This document shows positions 10,429-18,705 of a stretch of DNA of 64,000 nt, piece by piece. A program made the position numbers and the translations under genes. Source of the DNA: Gordonibacter sp. 28C (lineage in GTDB: Bacteria > Actinomycetota > Coriobacteriia > Coriobacteriales > Eggerthellaceae); NCBI RefSeq assembly GCF_003339845.1, contig NZ_PPTR01000009.1, forward strand, positions 62,001-126,000. Direction: 5' to 3'. How positions within the stretch are numbered: the stretch's first letter is position 1; each line of letters starts with the position of its first letter. Under the pieces are notes generated by a model. That model had not been told where the DNA came from. It saw only the letters and a program-made list of their open reading frames with translations, and did not search any database.

Positions 10429-10817
10429 CGCAAGGCATTAGCACGCACGAACGACACCAGGTCATCGTAGCTTTTGCTACCGTCGGCAATACCGTACACC
10501 ATGTCGTAAAACTCTTCCGTTCGCGGCTTGAAACGATACCCGTGTGCTCGCAAAAGCACGCCAATGACCGCTGCCCCTGTTCGTTTGTTTCCGTCGGCGA
10601 AAGGATGCTGGGAGATTACTTCGTAGCCCAACCTCGCAGCTTTTTCCTCGATTGACGGGTACAGCTCCGTGCCGCCAAAGCCCTGCCAGGGCTGAGCAAG
10701 GGCCGCCTCGAGCAATCCTTCGTCGCGCACGCCGTCAAGACCGCCGAAGTGCGCGATTTTGCGTCGATGGATTTCCAGAATGGTTTCTTTGTCAAGAGGT
10801 TCAATGGGGCGGATCAT
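10425..10817 (-). CDS. doc: Doc-family (Fic fold) toxin
   Basis: Death-on-curing toxin, 130 aa. The Fic core motif HPFADGNKRTG is intact, matching the Doc type that phosphorylates elongation factor Tu rather than AMPylating targets. The C-terminal half is helical and the length is normal for the family. Its start overlaps the end of the Phd-like antitoxin by four bases (ATGA), the usual coupling for such pairs. Its stop overlaps the converging HAD gene by four bases. It is chromosomal, with no phage or plasmid genes alongside. Confidence 0.88.
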   Translation of the reverse strand: MIRPIEPLDKETILEIHRRKIAHFGGLDGVRDEGLLEAALAQPWQGFGGTELYPSIEEKAARLGYEVISQHPFADGNKRTGAAVIGVLLRAHGYRFKPRTEEFYDMVYGIADGSKSYDDLVSFVRANALR

Positions 10818-11041
10818 CTTGCCAACGCCTCGAACAGGTCATGGTACTCCTGCTCGAACTCTTCATCGGCGGCAAGATAGGCGGCTTGCGCATCGATGGC
10901 CTCGTGCTTTTCTATCGGCACGATTTTCACGTAGGGTTTGCTTCCTTTGACCACGGTGACCTCCATGTTGTTTTCATGCACGGCTTTCGCAATAGCGGGG
11001 AACTGTGCACGGGCCTCGGACGCTGTGACGGTCATGGGCAT
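10814..11041 (-). CDS. phd: Phd/YefM-family antitoxin
   Basis: Antitoxin and autorepressor, 75 aa. The N-terminal half (MTVTASEARAQFPAIAKAV) is the Phd/YefM DNA-binding and dimerisation fold, and the acidic C-terminal tail (about 50-75) should wrap the Doc toxin. It is the first gene of a two-gene operon, with AAAGGAGG before the start. An AT-rich promoter with inverted repeats lies directly upstream, as expected for autoregulation by the toxin-antitoxin complex. Confidence 0.87.
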   Translation of the reverse strand: MPMTVTASEARAQFPAIAKAVHENNMEVTVVKGSKPYVKIVPIEKHEAIDAQAAYLAADEEFEQEYHDLFEALAR

Positions 11042-11068
11042 GACGGCCTCCTTTTTTCGATTGCTGAA

Positions 11069-11100
11069 ATTATAGCATAAAAATCAGCTGAAAATTATGC
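11069..11100 (-). promoter_or_regulatory. phd-doc promoter with operator-like inverted repeat
   Basis: On the minus strand TATAAT (11069-11074) forms the -10. GCATAA (11075-11080) and TTATGC (11095-11100) form an inverted repeat with a 14-base spacer just upstream of it, overlapping the expected -35. This is the right place for Phd-Doc autorepression. The region is far more AT-rich than its surroundings. Confidence 0.55.
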
Positions 11101-11176
11101 AGTTTTGAAAAAAGAAAAAGGAGCCAACGTTCATTGCAAGAAGCCTCACCCGCTTCGCTTGCCCTATGGGACGGCT

Positions 11177-11386
11177 TCACTTCCAAGGATCGCTTTCGAA
11201 CAGGGGATCGGGGTCGGCCGGGCGGTCGGAGTAGGGGTCGTAGCCGTCGTCGTCTTCCGCTTCGGGGCGGATGAAGGGGTCGCTGGCCCCTTCATCCGCT
11301 TTGAGATCGCTCGGTCGCGCGCTCTTGTCGGCGGTCGGAACGGGCGTGGCCACGGGGCGCACGGTGTAGCGGGGCTTGCTACTCAT
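11177..11386 (-). CDS. Small acidic proline-rich protein of unknown function
   Basis: A 69-residue protein that I do not recognise. It is rich in proline, aspartate and serine, with a likely disordered acidic C-terminal half ([20 protein letters not shown]) and no membrane segment or cysteine. The ATG at 11386 overlaps the end of metA by eight bases, which suggests coupled translation from the metA transcript. An alternative start at 11404 adds six residues. It could be a small partner or simply a lineage-specific protein. Confidence 0.5.
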   Translation of the reverse strand: MSSKPRYTVRPVATPVPTADKSARPSDLKADEGASDPFIRPEAEDDDGYDPYSDRPADPDPLFESDPWK

Positions 11387-12344
11387 GAGCCGGATCCTCG
11401 GCACGGCGCGCGTCGCCTTCCGCTTCCTCGCCCATGCTGTCGAGATCGTACGGCGTGGTCTGGTACACGTAGTAGTTCAGCCAGTTCGTGTAGAGCAGCT
11501 GGGCGTGGGCGCGCCAGGTGGCGCGCGGCTCCTGCGCGGGATCGTCGTTCGGGAAGTAATGGCGCGGCAAGGGCATGTCCAAGCCCTTCGCGATGTCGCG
11601 CTCGTATTCCACCATGAGCGTTCCCGCGTCGTACTCGGGGTGCCCGAACACGAAGAAATGGCGGCTGTCAGTGCTCTTGGCCAGGTAGACGCCGGCTTCG
11701 TCGGACACGGCTACGAGCTCCAAGTCGGGGTGTGCCTCGATGTCCTCGGCGTGCACTTCGGTGTAGCGCGAGTGGGGTGCCATGAAGAAGTCGTTGAAGC
11801 CGCGCACGAGCGGCGACGAGGGCTTCACCACCTCGTGCTCGAACACGCCGAACAGTTTGGCCGGCAGCTCGTACTTGGGTATGCCGTAATGATAGTAGAT
11901 ACCGGCCTGCGCGCCCCAGCAGATGTGCAGCGTGGAATGCACGTTCGAGGCCGACCAGTCCATGATGCGCGCCAGCTCGTCCCAGTAGTCCACGTCCTCG
12001 AAATCCAGCAGCTCCACGGGCGCGCCGGTGATGATCATGCCGTCGAAGCGTTCGTCCTTGATCTCGTCGAACGTGGTGTAGAACGTCTCCAAATGCTGTT
12101 CCGACACGTTCTTGGCCTCGTGGCTCGCCGTTTGCATGAGGTCTATCTCTATCTGCAACGGCGTGTTCGAGAGTTTGCGCATGATCTGCGTCTCGGTGAC
12201 GATCTTCGTGGGCATGAGGTTCAGCAGCACGAGCTTCAGCGGGCGGATGTCCTGGTGCATGGCCCGGTACTCGGTCATGACGAAGATGTTCTCGCCTTCC
12301 AGGATATCGGTGGCGGGCAGGGAGTCGGGGATTCTGATAGGCAT
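11379..12344 (-). CDS. metA: Homoserine O-acyltransferase MetA, predicted acetyl-CoA type
   Basis: First committed step of methionine synthesis: acylation of homoserine in the cytosol. The protein is 321 aa in the glutamine-amidotransferase-like fold. The nucleophile is Cys142 in HICWGAQAG, with the catalytic His and Glu in FGHPEYD. Residue 111 is glutamate (GAPVELLDF); the family rule is that Glu111 selects acetyl-CoA while glycine there gives the succinyl enzyme, so O-acetylhomoserine is the expected product. This agrees with the divergent O-acetylhomoserine sulfhydrylase gene. The ATG at 12344 has an AGAAGGAG site; a longer start at 12404 is unlikely. Confidence 0.9.
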   Translation of the reverse strand: MPIRIPDSLPATDILEGENIFVMTEYRAMHQDIRPLKLVLLNLMPTKIVTETQIMRKLSNTPLQIEIDLMQTASHEAKNVSEQHLETFYTTFDEIKDERFDGMIITGAPVELLDFEDVDYWDELARIMDWSASNVHSTLHICWGAQAGIYYHYGIPKYELPAKLFGVFEHEVVKPSSPLVRGFNDFFMAPHSRYTEVHAEDIEAHPDLELVAVSDEAGVYLAKSTDSRHFFVFGHPEYDAGTLMVEYERDIAKGLDMPLPRHYFPNDDPAQEPRATWRAHAQLLYTNWLNYYVYQTTPYDLDSMGEEAEGDARRAEDPAHE

Positions 12345-12567
12345 GGCGGCTCCTTCTGTTCTCGTGCGGCGCAAACGTTTGTTCTCGCGCCTCGCGGGTT
12401 CCATTGTACGGCAAAAGATGATCGGATGCCGCCCGAAGCGTTTGCCCCATTATAGTAAAAACCGATCACGTGTTATCAGAAAGACGACGCTACCGAATGG
12501 AAAGACGCGGCGGCTATAATGGTCCGGACAACCAGATTCCCCCAATCCCCGCGAACAAGGAGCCCCC
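12345..12567. promoter_or_regulatory. Divergent metA/metY promoter region
   Basis: TATAAT boxes occur for both directions: 12449-12454 on the minus strand for metA and 12515-12520 on the plus strand for metY. Neither has a convincing -35, which suggests activator dependence. I see no SAM-I, SAM-II or S-box-like core in this stretch. Confidence 0.5.
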
Positions 12568-13848
12568 ATGAGCGAGAGCATCGGCACCACCTGCGTCCAG
12601 GGCGGTTACCGCCCCGGCGACGGCGAGCCCCGGCAGATTCCCATCTACCAGTCCACCACCTGGAAGTTCGACTCAAGCGAGCACATGGGCCGTCTGTTCG
12701 ATTTGGAAGAGGCGGGCTATTTCTACACGCGCCTGTCCAATCCCACGAACGACTTCGTGGCCGCGAAGATCGCCGAGCTGGAAGGCGGCAGCGCCGCCAT
12801 GCTCACGTCGTCGGGCCAGGCGGCCAACTTCTTCGCCGTGTTCAACATCGCGGGTTGCGGCGACCATGTGGTGGCGTCGTCGGCCATCTACGGCGGCACG
12901 TACAACCTGTTCGCCGTGACCATGAAGCGCATGGGCGTGGAGTTCACGTTCGTCGCGCCCGACTGCACCGACGAGCAGTTGGAAGCCGCGTTCCGCTCGA
13001 ACACGAAGGCCGTGTTCGGCGAGACCATCGCCAACCCCGCGCTCACCGTGCTCGATATCGAGCGCTTCGCCGCGGCGGCGCATGCGTACGGCGTGCCGCT
13101 CATCGTGGACAACACGTTCCCCACGCCGGTGAATTGCCGCCCCATCGAGTGGGGCGCCGACATCGTCACGCACTCCACCACGAAGTACATGGACGGGCAC
13201 GGCGCCAGCGTGGGCGGGGCCATCGTGGATTCCGGCCGCTTCGACTGGTTCGCGCATGCCGACAGGTTCCCGGGCCTCACCACGCCCGACGACAGCTACC
13301 ACGGCGTGGTGTACGCCGAGCGCTTCGGCTTGGAGGGTGCGTTCATCACGAAGGCGACGGCGCAGCTCATGCGCGATTTCGGCTGCACGCAGTCGCCGCA
13401 GAGCGCGTTCCTCGTCAACATGGGGCTGGAGAGCCTGCATTTGCGCATGGCCCAGCACAACAAGAACGGCCTGGCGCTCGCGCAGCACCTGGCCGCCCAT
13501 CCGAAGGTGGCGTGGGTTCGTTATCCGGGTTTGCCGGGCGACGCTCAGTACGAGTTGGCGCAGAAGTACCTGCCAAGCGGCGCGAGCGGCGTGGTGAGCT
13601 TCGGCGTGGCCGGCGGGCGCGCTGCGGCCGAGACGTTCATGGCGAGCCTCGAGCTCGCGCAGATCGCCACCCACGTGGCCGACGCGCGCACGTGCGTGCT
13701 GCATCCGGCCAACGCCACGCATCGCCAGATGAACGACGAGGAGCTGGCCGCCGCCGGCATCACGCCCGACCTCGTGCGCCTGTCGTGCGGCATCGAGGCC
13801 ACCGAGGACCTCGTGGCCGACGTGGACCAAGCGCTTGCGGCCGTGTGA
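12568..13848 (+). CDS. metY: O-acetylhomoserine sulfhydrylase (Cys/Met metabolism PLP enzyme)
   Basis: PLP enzyme converting O-acetylhomoserine and sulfide to homocysteine, 426 aa, the usual MetY length (cystathionine gamma-synthases are nearer 380-400). Signatures include YTRLSNPTNDFV near the N-terminus, SSGQAANF in the cofactor pocket, VDNTFPTP and HSTTKYMDGHG, which holds the Schiff-base lysine. The long insertion before RLSCGIE fits the sulfhydrylase branch. It is divergent from metA, and together they form a direct sulfhydrylation route to homocysteine. AAGGAG precedes the ATG. Confidence 0.9.
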   Translation: MSESIGTTCVQGGYRPGDGEPRQIPIYQSTTWKFDSSEHMGRLFDLEEAGYFYTRLSNPTNDFVAAKIAELEGGSAAMLTSSGQAANFFAVFNIAGCGDHVVASSAIYGGTYNLFAVTMKRMGVEFTFVAPDCTDEQLEAAFRSNTKAVFGETIANPALTVLDIERFAAAAHAYGVPLIVDNTFPTPVNCRPIEWGADIVTHSTTKYMDGHGASVGGAIVDSGRFDWFAHADRFPGLTTPDDSYHGVVYAERFGLEGAFITKATAQLMRDFGCTQSPQSAFLVNMGLESLHLRMAQHNKNGLALAQHLAAHPKVAWVRYPGLPGDAQYELAQKYLPSGASGVVSFGVAGGRAAAETFMASLELAQIATHVADARTCVLHPANATHRQMNDEELAAAGITPDLVRLSCGIEATEDLVADVDQALAAV

Positions 13849-13952
13849 CCGCGCGATCATCAACGATTTTTTGACCGAAGCTCATTCGGGCATTGACTCT
13901 TCCTGTGTGGTTATACTGCTTGTCGTCGGGTAATTGAGAAGGAGGGTCAACG

Positions 13953-14249
13953 GTGGACATTCAGGCGATCATCGATCAGGTCGTGGAGACGTTGCGCGAG
14001 GCTCCGGAAAAGGCGCAGGAGATCATCGCGGATCCGGCGGCTGCCGTCGAGCAGATTACCGGGCACCGACTCGAAGAGGGCGATCTGGCTTCGGTCGCAC
14101 AGGGCGTGCTCGCGAAGATCGGCGAAGAAGGCGGGGATCTGCAAGAGAAGCTGGCCGGCTTGGGCGGTAGCATCGGCGAGGCCGTTTCCTCGCTCATCGG
14201 AAACAACGAGACGTTCGGCAACCTGTTGGACAACATCTTCAAGAAGTAG
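13953..14249 (+). CDS. Small helical protein, paralogue of the 15.7-kb protein
   Basis: A 98-aa protein of unknown function, starting at a GTG with GGAGGG upstream. The N-terminal half (VDIQAIIDQVVETLREAPE, then DPAAAVEQITGHRLEEGDL) matches the small protein at 15683-15961 in spacing and key residues. Both continue with amphipathic helix and end in a glycine-dotted hydrophobic segment (here LAGLGGSIGEAV). It has no signal peptide or cysteine. The DPxxA-ITGxxLxE pattern faintly recalls Nif11-type leader segments, but the resemblance is too weak for assignment. A very strong terminator separates it from the converging gene. Confidence 0.6.
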   Translation: MDIQAIIDQVVETLREAPEKAQEIIADPAAAVEQITGHRLEEGDLASVAQGVLAKIGEEGGDLQEKLAGLGGSIGEAVSSLIGNNETFGNLLDNIFKK

Positions 14250-14310
14250 CCGTTTTTCATTCGGATTCGCACACGCCCCCGGCTCGGTGCCGCGCGGACG
14301 AAGGGGATAG

Positions 14311-14349
14311 AACGTGAAGAAGGGCCCGGTGCGGGCCCTTCTTCACGTT
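14311..14349. terminator. Very strong bidirectional terminator hairpin
   Basis: A perfect 18-bp stem (14311-14328 with 14332-14349) closes a three-base loop between two converging genes. The stem has an AAGAAGGGCCCG core, so a transcript from either direction ends in a stable hairpin with a short pyrimidine-rich 3' arm. Confidence 0.85.
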
Positions 14350-14366
14350 CGCAGATGCAAGAGATG

Positions 14367-15542
14367 CTATGCCGCCTTGGGCAGCTGTTCCCCGGTGTTT
14401 TCGCTCGCGTCCTTCTCGTCCGGCGTGCCTTGGTTCGTGCTGTCGGCTTCGTCGCCTCCCACTTTGATGACGTTTGCGAGCGCCGCCGCAACCGCCTCGG
14501 GGTCGGCTTTCGAGAGCACGTCGGTGCCGTTCTCGACGGTGCAGCCGGAGCAGCCGCGCGTGCGCTTCGCGTCGATGGCGTCTTGCACGGTGCCGGAGTA
14601 GATGGTGCCGGAATTCTTGATGTACTGGCAGTCGGGGTTGAAGTGGTACACCTCGCCGAAGGGCGTCCAGTAGGCCAACCCGTCGTCGGACAGCACGGCC
14701 GCGCCGGCTTCGGCTTGGTCAAGGTCTTCCTGCGTGGCCGGATGGTAGTCGATGCCGCTTGCCACGGCGGCGATCAACGCCACGGCGGCCACGATGGTGC
14801 CCACGCGTTTCGTGCCCTTGTCCAGGTCCTTGTTCGTCAGCATGAGCAGGATGACGGGCGCGAACGCGATGGCCGCTACGATGACGCCCAAGTCGGTCTG
14901 CACCCAGTACGCCACCTTGTTCTCCTTGGAGGCGGGCGCCACGTGGTTCGCGTGCTTCCACAGCTGGGAGCCGGCCACCACCAGCACCAAGTCGACCACC
15001 AGGAAGATGATGAGCCACGTTGAAGCCGCCGGGCCCGGCAGGAACAGCGTGCCGTTCATCACCAGAACCGCCATGACCTCGCACACCAGACCAAGCACCC
15101 ACAGCACGGCCGCGCCGATGCGGAAGGGCAGCGCCGAGCCGTTGCGCGCCGCGTGCATCTCGTCGCGCACGGCCTTGTTGGCCTCGGCGCCTGAGCCGCC
15201 CTGGTGGGGGTGCGCGATGGCCTTGCCGGTCTTGGCGTCGACGAACGTGCGCTCCTTCGGCTCCTTCTTCGCAGGTGCCGGAGCGGCCTCGGGCTCGTTC
15301 GCGGCTTCGGCCTTCGGTTCCGCTGCCGGAGCGGCTTCGGGCTCCGCCTCCGCAGCGGGCTGCGGCTCGGCTGCCGCTTTCGCTTTCGGCGCGGCTTTCG
15401 GCTCTGCCTCTGCTTTCGCCTTCGCTTTCGGCTCCGTCTTCTCGTCTTTCGTCGAAGGCTCCGCTTCGCTTTTTGCCTTCGGCGCGGCCTTCGCGGCCTT
15501 CTTCGCCCCTGCGGCTTCTTCGCCGCTCTTCTTCGTTGCCAT
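14367..15542 (-). CDS. Membrane protein with Lys/Ala/Glu/Pro-rich cytoplasmic arm and Cys/His zinc-ribbon-like tail
   Basis: Unknown function, 391 aa. Residues 1-95 are a low-complexity Ala-Lys-Glu-Pro arm of the kind seen in cell-envelope or nucleic-acid-binding linkers. About four hydrophobic segments lie between 140 and 275. The C-terminal part contains YHFNPDCQYIKNS followed by GTVQDAIDAK and CSGC, resembling the small Cys/His-ligand modules found at the ends of nucleases and ComE-type proteins. The last 40 residues are again acidic and disordered. The gene stands alone between two small paralogous genes and ends at the strong terminator. Confidence 0.65.
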   Translation of the reverse strand: MATKKSGEEAAGAKKAAKAAPKAKSEAEPSTKDEKTEPKAKAKAEAEPKAAPKAKAAAEPQPAAEAEPEAAPAAEPKAEAANEPEAAPAPAKKEPKERTFVDAKTGKAIAHPHQGGSGAEANKAVRDEMHAARNGSALPFRIGAAVLWVLGLVCEVMAVLVMNGTLFLPGPAASTWLIIFLVVDLVLVVAGSQLWKHANHVAPASKENKVAYWVQTDLGVIVAAIAFAPVILLMLTNKDLDKGTKRVGTIVAAVALIAAVASGIDYHPATQEDLDQAEAGAAVLSDDGLAYWTPFGEVYHFNPDCQYIKNSGTIYSGTVQDAIDAKRTRGCSGCTVENGTDVLSKADPEAVAAALANVIKVGGDEADSTNQGTPDEKDASENTGEQLPKAA

Positions 15543-15682
15543 GTAACCCCGTCTCCTTGCGGTTCAATATCTAGTTGAGCTGGGTCTTTGCCCATTCTCA
15601 ACCGCGCTCCCCATTATAATTCCCGGAAGAAGAGGGCAGGTTTCCCCTGCTGGGGTACAAAAAATAATTGAAAGAGGGAGCC

Positions 15683-15961
15683 ATGGACGTGCAGGAGATC
15701 GTAGGTCAGTTGATGAAGCAGGCCGCGGAGAACCCCGAGAGCCTCAAGCAGTTCGGCGTCGACCCGGCCGCCGCCATCAAGGGCGCCACGGGTCTCGACC
15801 TGAGCGAGGAGGAAGTGACCGACGTGGTGAAGGCCGTCGAGCCGCTGCTGGAGGGCAAGGAGTTGAACCTAGATGCCGTCATGAAGGCGGCGGGCGACTT
15901 CTTGGGCAACGACCCTGGCGCGCTCCTCGGCAAGCTGGGCGGTCTTTTCGGCGGCAAGTAG
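15683..15961 (+). CDS. Small helical protein, paralogue of the 13.9-kb protein
   Basis: A 92-aa protein of unknown function. Residues 1-55 (MDVQEIVGQLMKQAAENPE, then DPAAAIKGATGLDLSEEEV) parallel the protein at 13953-14249, and the C-terminus ends in the glycine-rich segment GKLGGLFGGK. AGAGGGAG lies just before the ATG, and a TATAAT at 15615-15620 is a likely -10. The two paralogues flank the zinc-ribbon membrane protein, which suggests a local duplication and possibly a shared role. I do not recognise the family with confidence. Confidence 0.6.
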   Translation: MDVQEIVGQLMKQAAENPESLKQFGVDPAAAIKGATGLDLSEEEVTDVVKAVEPLLEGKELNLDAVMKAAGDFLGNDPGALLGKLGGLFGGK

Positions 15962-15974
15962 CGCGCTGGAAGGC

Positions 15975-15990
15975 AACCCGGCAAACCGGG
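15975..15990 (+). terminator. Weak hairpin after the small paralogue
   Basis: CCCGG and CCGGG pair around a CAAA loop shortly after the stop codon. There is no clear T run, so this is a low-confidence terminator. Confidence 0.25.
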
Positions 15991-16106
15991 AAGGCTGCAA
16001 AGCCCCGCATCCCTGTTTAACGCTTTACCGTCGGCGACCCCCTTGCACCCCTTCGTAATCGCCCCGATATGTTATGGTGGCGAACGCAAGGGGGAGGGGG
16101 CGCGTT

Positions 16107-17843
16107 TTGCTGCACGGAAAGCTCAAGTACAAGTTGGCGATACCCACCGTCATCATCATCGTGCTGCTCATGGCATTGAACCTCACGTGGTCGTACACCT
16201 CGCAACGCGAGCAGGCCCAGGTGGCTATGCGCGAGCAGGCCAGCATGCTCACGCGGCAGCTGAACGCCATGTGGGACTTCATGGCCATCAACCAGGACCG
16301 CATCAACTACGATGCCGACGGCAAGTACGACTTCAAGGGCCTGCACTGCTCCATCGTGGGCCTGAGCGTGAGCGGACGTTTCTCGCAGGATACCGACTAC
16401 AAGATCCGCTACGTCAGCGACAGCCCGCGCAATTCCGCGCACGCCACCGACCCGTTCGAAACGCAGGTCATGGAGCGCTTCCGCGAAGATCCGGGGCTCG
16501 CCGAGTACGACGAGATGACCGACTTCGACGGGCAGAGCTCGCTGCGCTACCTCACGCCGCTGCGCATAGACGCAAGCTGCATCTCGTGCCACGGCAACCC
16601 GGCCGGCGAGAAGGACGTGACCGGCTACACGAAGGAGGGCCTCGAGCGGGGGGACCTGTACGGGGTCATCAGCGTGGTCGTGCCGTCGGAGATATACGAC
16701 GAGAGCATCGCGCAGAACGTCATGCGGGAGGGGCTGCTGTTCTTCGCGCTCATCGTGGCGTGCGTGGTGTCCGTGTACTTCTTCGTCAACCGGTTCGTCA
16801 CGGCGCCGCTCGAGCGGTTGAAGAACGCCGTGCGCGTGACCGACGAGGGCCGCTTCGCCGTGGACGTGAAGGACGTGCGTGGCGACGGCGAGGTGCACGA
16901 CCTCGCCGCGTACTTCGACACGATGGGCTCCGAGCTGAACACGCTGTACGACGACCTCGAAAGTCAGGTGGAGTTGCGCGCCGGGCAGCTGGTGCTGGCG
17001 AACGAGGAGCTGATCCGCCAGCGCGAGCAGCTGGAATCCATGAACGAGCGCCTGTTCGAGGAGAGCCGCTACAAGTCCGACTTCCTGGCCATGATGAGCC
17101 ACGAATTGCGCACGCCGCTCACCTCGGTCATCGCGTTCACGGAGATACTGCAGGCGGAGGAGGCCGATGCGCAGGGCAACCGCGCGCGCATCCTCGGCGA
17201 GATTCGGCAGAACGCCGCCATCCTGCTCAGCCGCATCAACAACATACTCGACGTCGCCCGCCTCGAGGCGGGCAAAAGCGAGCTCGACCTGCAACTGCTG
17301 GATGTGGCCGACGTGGTGAACAGCGTGGAGGCCGCGCTCGAGCCGCTGGCGAGCGCCAAGCGCATCGCGCTTTCGGTGGAGGTCGCGCGCGACGTGCCGC
17401 TCATCACGGCGGATCCCGACAAGGCCCGCCGCATCGTGGAGAACCTGGCGGGCAACGCCGTGAAGTTCACGCCGGAGGGCGGCCGCATCTCCATCAGCGC
17501 GCTGTTCGACCGGGAAGCCGACCGGGTGCTCGTGAGGGTGGAGGACGACGGTATCGGCATCGCCCCCGAGGACGTGCCGGTCATCTTCGACAAGTTCACG
17601 CAGGGCGACGCCTCGGCGTCGCGGCGCTACAACGGCAGCGGCCTGGGGCTCTCGCTCGCGCGCGAGCTGGCCGAGCTGCACGGCGGCACTATCGAAGTGC
17701 AGAGCGTTGCGGGAAAGGGCAGCACGTTCACGGCGGCGTTTCCGGTGCGGGCGAACAAGGCGGAGGCGGCGGACGACGGGAAGGGCGCCGACGAGGGCGC
17801 GGGGGGAGAGGAGAGGGCGGATGGCTCGCATACTGCTGGCTGA
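16107..17843 (+). CDS. Membrane histidine kinase with periplasmic CxxCH (haem c) sensor domain
   Basis: Two-component sensor, 578 aa. A transmembrane segment near the N-terminus (LAIPTVIIIVLLMALNL) is followed by an extracytoplasmic DUF3365/Tll0287-like domain that carries ASCISCHGN, a covalent haem c attachment motif at about residues 158-162. A second membrane helix, a HAMP-like linker, a coiled coil and the kinase core follow, with SHELRTPL (phospho-acceptor His), NAVKFTPEGG, DDGIGI and GSGLGLSLA. The TTG at 16107 is preferred because GGGGAGGGGG lies just upstream; ATG at 16074 is the alternative. It overlaps the response regulator by 23 bases and precedes a molybdenum reductase, so redox or ligand sensing for that enzyme is likely. 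Confidence 0.85.
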   Translation: MLHGKLKYKLAIPTVIIIVLLMALNLTWSYTSQREQAQVAMREQASMLTRQLNAMWDFMAINQDRINYDADGKYDFKGLHCSIVGLSVSGRFSQDTDYKIRYVSDSPRNSAHATDPFETQVMERFREDPGLAEYDEMTDFDGQSSLRYLTPLRIDASCISCHGNPAGEKDVTGYTKEGLERGDLYGVISVVVPSEIYDESIAQNVMREGLLFFALIVACVVSVYFFVNRFVTAPLERLKNAVRVTDEGRFAVDVKDVRGDGEVHDLAAYFDTMGSELNTLYDDLESQVELRAGQLVLANEELIRQREQLESMNERLFEESRYKSDFLAMMSHELRTPLTSVIAFTEILQAEEADAQGNRARILGEIRQNAAILLSRINNILDVARLEAGKSELDLQLLDVADVVNSVEAALEPLASAKRIALSVEVARDVPLITADPDKARRIVENLAGNAVKFTPEGGRISISALFDREADRVLVRVEDDGIGIAPEDVPVIFDKFTQGDASASRRYNGSGLGLSLARELAELHGGTIEVQSVAGKGSTFTAAFPVRANKAEAADDGKGADEGAGGEERADGSHTAG

Positions 17844-18537
17844 CGACGAGAAGAGCATGAGAAACGTGGTGGAGCACATCGTGGTGCAGGGCGGCCACGA
17901 GTTCCTGTACGCGAAGAACGGCGCGGACGCGCTCGCGCTGTTCGCCGATCGCGCGCCCGACCTCGTCATCCTCGACGTCATGATGCCCGACATGAACGGC
18001 TTCGACGCGTGCGACGCCATCCGCCGCCGCGACCAGGACGTGCCCGTGATGTTCCTGTCGGCCAAGGGCGACATCGTGGACAAGAGCATGGGCTTCAAGA
18101 TGGGCTGCGACGACTACCTGGTCAAGCCGTTCAGCCCTGCCGAGCTGGCGCTGCGCATAGAGGCGCTGCTCCGCCGCCGCGACCATGCGCGGCCGGACGC
18201 CGCGGCGAAGCGCTCGACCATCGAGGCGGGCGACCTGGTGCTCGATCTGGGCAGCTACGAGGCGGTGAAGGCCGGTCGGCCGCTGGATCTGACGGCCAAG
18301 GAGTTCGAGATACTCTCCTTCATGGCCCAGCACCCTGGTCAGGTGTTCACGCGCGACCAGCTCTTCGAGAACGTGTGGGGCGAGGACGCCGTCAGCGACG
18401 CGAACACCATCACCGTGTTCATCCGCAAGATACGCGAGAAGGTGGAAGACGATCCCTCGAAGCCCCGCTACGTGCTCACCGTATGGGGCGTGGGTTACAA
18501 ATTCGCCGCCTTTTCCACCGTTCATCAGGCGCGTTAA
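17821..18537 (+). CDS. OmpR/PhoB-family response regulator
   Basis: Cytosolic DNA-binding regulator, 238 aa. The receiver domain has the acidic pair DDE at 8-10, the phospho-acceptor Asp52 in LVILDVMMPD and the lysine in LVKPFSP. A winged-helix effector domain covers about 130-230, ending VLTVWGVGYKFA. It is translated from within the 3' end of the haem sensor-kinase gene and is clearly its partner. Direct repeats with an 11-base period at its own 3' end, upstream of the reductase genes, are a plausible binding site. Confidence 0.9.
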   Translation: MARILLADDEKSMRNVVEHIVVQGGHEFLYAKNGADALALFADRAPDLVILDVMMPDMNGFDACDAIRRRDQDVPVMFLSAKGDIVDKSMGFKMGCDDYLVKPFSPAELALRIEALLRRRDHARPDAAAKRSTIEAGDLVLDLGSYEAVKAGRPLDLTAKEFEILSFMAQHPGQVFTRDQLFENVWGEDAVSDANTITVFIRKIREKVEDDPSKPRYVLTVWGVGYKFAAFSTVHQAR

Positions 18538-18561
18538 TACTTCAGTAATACCTTGGTAAGG
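18535..18561 (+). promoter_or_regulatory. 11-bp-period direct repeats upstream of the DmsA-like gene
   Basis: TAATAC at 18535-18540 recurs at 18546-18551, exactly 11 bases on, and a third imperfect copy (GGTAAG, 18555-18560) follows. PhoB/OmpR-type regulators bind such tandem repeats one helical turn apart. The first copy overlaps the regulator stop codon, 170 bases before the reductase start. Confidence 0.45.
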
Positions 18562-18705
18562 GAAAAATAAGCTGCCGTCACAAAGCGCGTAACATTTCGC
18601 GCGTACCATCGACGGCAAGGACGAGGGGGCGCGGCCGCAGGGGGACTGCTCGACGTGCGCGCTCCCCGTGCGAGGGAACCAATCTACGATGGGGGAGGAT
18701 GACGT

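Noticed and set aside
12345-12567. Possible SAM riboswitch between metA and metY
   Set aside because: I looked for the conserved SAM-I and SAM-II cores on both strands and found neither.
13875-13889. CCGAA/TTCGG hairpin after metY as a terminator
   Set aside because: Five-base stem with no T run; too weak to list.
13893-13917. TTGACT and TATACT as a promoter for the 13.9-kb small gene
   Set aside because: The spacer is only 13 bases, too short for a standard sigma-70 promoter.
13953-15961. Nif11-type RiPP leader peptides
   Set aside because: Resemblance is limited to a DP-x-A and TG-x-L spacing. There is no modifying enzyme or exporter nearby.
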